A DNA stretch of 30,301 nucleotides from Phoronis australis (lineage: Eukaryota > Phoronida > Phoronidae): contig NMRA01000229.1 of NCBI GenBank assembly GCA_002633005.1, forward strand, positions 72,713 through 103,013, written 5' to 3'. The translations under genes were made by a program, and so were the position numbers. Positions 29,289 to 30,301 of the stretch are shown here, piece after piece. Under the pieces are notes generated by a model that saw only the letters and a program-made list of their open reading frames with translations, did no database searches and was not told the DNA's origin. Position 1 is the first letter of the stretch, and every line of letters starts with the position of its first letter.

Positions 29289-30301
29289 ACTACGCCTTGC
29301 TTTTGTTACTGAATTTTGGCAAATTTTAGCGCCACCTGTTGTCTATTTTTGGAACTAAAAAAGAGCTCTAACAAATTTCAGTGCCACCTATTGTCTACTT
29401 TCAGAACTAAACAGCTCAAGAAGCATGCTTTATGCATTGCTGTTGTGATAGCATTTTAACCCTGCGACTTGCTTTTGTATCTGAATTGTGGCAAATTTTA
29501 GCGCCACCTGTTGTCTATTTGTGGAACTAAAGAACAGATATAGCAAATTTTAGCGCCACCTGTTGTCTATTTTTGGAACTAAAGAAGAGCTCTAGCAAAT
29601 TTCAGCGCCACCTATTGTGTACTTTCGGAACTAATCAACAGCTCAAGAAGCATTCCTTATGCGTTGCTATCATGGGTGTATTTCAACGCTACGCCTTACT
29701 TTTGTTACTGAATTGTGGCAAATTTTAGTGCCACCTGTTGTCTATTTTTGGAACTAAAAAAGAGCTCTAACAAATTTCAGCACCACCTATTGTCTACTTT
29801 CGGAACTAAACAGCTCAAGAAGCATGCTGTATGCGTTGCTGTCGTGGGTGCATTTCAACACTACGCCTTGCTTTTGTTACTGAATTGTGGCAATGTTTAG
29901 CGCCACCTGATGTATATTTTTGGAACTAAAGAACAGCTATAGCAAATTTTAGCGCCACCTATTGTCTATTTTTGGAACTAAAGAAACTGGCTGTATGCGT
30001 TGATGTCGTGAATGCGTTTCAACGCGTTGGTTTTGTTACAGATTTCTGGCAAATTCCAGCGCCACCTATTGTCTACTTTTGGAACTAAAGAAGAGCTCTA
30101 GCAAATTTCAGCGCCACCTATTGTGTACTTTTGGAACTAATCAACAGCTCAAGAAGCATGCTGTATGCGTTGCTATCGTGAGTATATTTTAACACTACGC
30201 CTTGCTTTTGTTACTGAATTTTGGCAAATTTTAGCGCCACCTGTTGTCTATTTTTGGAACTAAAGAAGAGCTCTAGCAAATTTCAACGCCACCTATTGTC
30301 T
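29289..30301 (+). repeat. Array 2 higher-order repeat, copy 2 (incomplete)
   Basis: Nearly identical to copy 1. The offset changes from 1,028 to 1,080 around 29550-29605, where one extra ~52-bp short monomer is present. The copy is cut by the end of the window, at a position equivalent to 29221 in copy 1. Confidence 0.85.

Larger units (their letters stand above)
27781..30301 (+). repeat. Array 2 satellite, runs off the window
   Basis: Monomers start with GCGCCACCTRTTGTCTAYTT and continue with GGAACTAA. They are either short (about 52 bp, ending GAGCTCTAGCAAATTTCA) or long (about 125-150 bp, containing AAGAAGCATGCTGTATGCGT, then GTGGGTGCATTTCAACRCTA, then TTGCTTTTGTTACTGAATTG). The long form is similar to monomer E of array 1. 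Small open frames at 27999, 28635, 29141 and 29715 are repeat translations that recur because the repeats recur. No gene is present, and the array continues past the right edge. Confidence 0.92.

Noticed and set aside
28635-29900. Recurrent 61-62-codon frames in array 2 (28635, 29141, 29715)
   Set aside because: They recur because the satellite repeats. They begin and end in monomer sequence and show no sign of being a protein.
27933-30260. Array 2 GCGCCACCTRTTG boxes as CTCF-like sites
   Set aside because: They differ from the consensus at two or more fixed positions in the TGG half, so they are not counted as matches.
28261-30301. CRISPR-like regular repeats
   Set aside because: The intervening sequences are themselves repeats of the same few monomers, not unique spacers, and the context is eukaryotic.

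Overview
This is a eukaryotic, almost certainly metazoan (marine-invertebrate-like), repeat-dominated stretch. There is no prokaryotic gene organisation, no rRNA or tRNA gene that I can see, and no intact protein-coding gene that I can defend. Most short open frames are accidental translations of a repeated sequence that recurs dozens of times. I cannot assign a species.

The background is array 1, built from about 150-bp monomers. Monomers A, B and C are recognisable homologues and form a 450-bp higher-order unit. Each starts with a box close to S-Y-GCC-M-Y-CT-R-S-TGG, the reverse complement of the vertebrate CTCF core consensus, and all boxes point the same way. Further monomer types D (near-palindrome CCACATATTTATATGTGG followed by a CCGT-rich run) and E (ends ...GGGTGCATTTCAACGCT...) are interspersed. 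Array 1 occupies 1-636, 2585-4996, 6300-7622, 10877-11056, 12393-15079 and 16559-27780. It contains larger duplications: a tandem ~2.35-kb pair at 17.7-22.4 kb, a ~1.35-kb pair (14.8-17.65 kb and 24.5-25.9 kb), and a ~1.1-1.5-kb pair (22.6-23.75 kb and 26.27-27.77 kb).

Several unrelated pieces interrupt array 1. (1) 637-2584 is an A/T-rich insert carrying repeated GCGGAAC palindromes and a possible degenerate zinc-finger relic. (2) 4997-6299 is a foldback-like segment whose ends carry inverted short repeats (GTGTCAAACGTGTAAAA) and whose interior has promoter-like ETS and YY1-type sites beside an ATG and a splice-donor-like sequence. (3) 7623-10876 is a 5'-truncated, frameshifted non-LTR retrotransposon on the minus strand, with endonuclease and reverse transcriptase remnants, a TAA-type tail and a 7-bp target duplication. 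(4) 11057-12391 and 15080-16558 are two copies, in opposite orientation, of one non-autonomous DNA transposon with terminal inverted repeats beginning TACCGTATTCGCC. A paralogue of the second insertion site at 24.81 kb carries TACCGGTA, which looks like an excision footprint.

From about 27.78 kb to the window end lies array 2, a more homogeneous satellite whose monomer derives from monomer E. It has a ~1.03-1.08-kb higher-order repeat, present nearly twice and running off the window. In array 2 the CTCF-like box has become GCGCCACCTRTTGTCT and no longer fits the consensus.

The most interesting signals are the unidirectional CTCF-like box array, the seeding of array 2 from one monomer type with loss of that box, and the transposon insertion and footprint pair.
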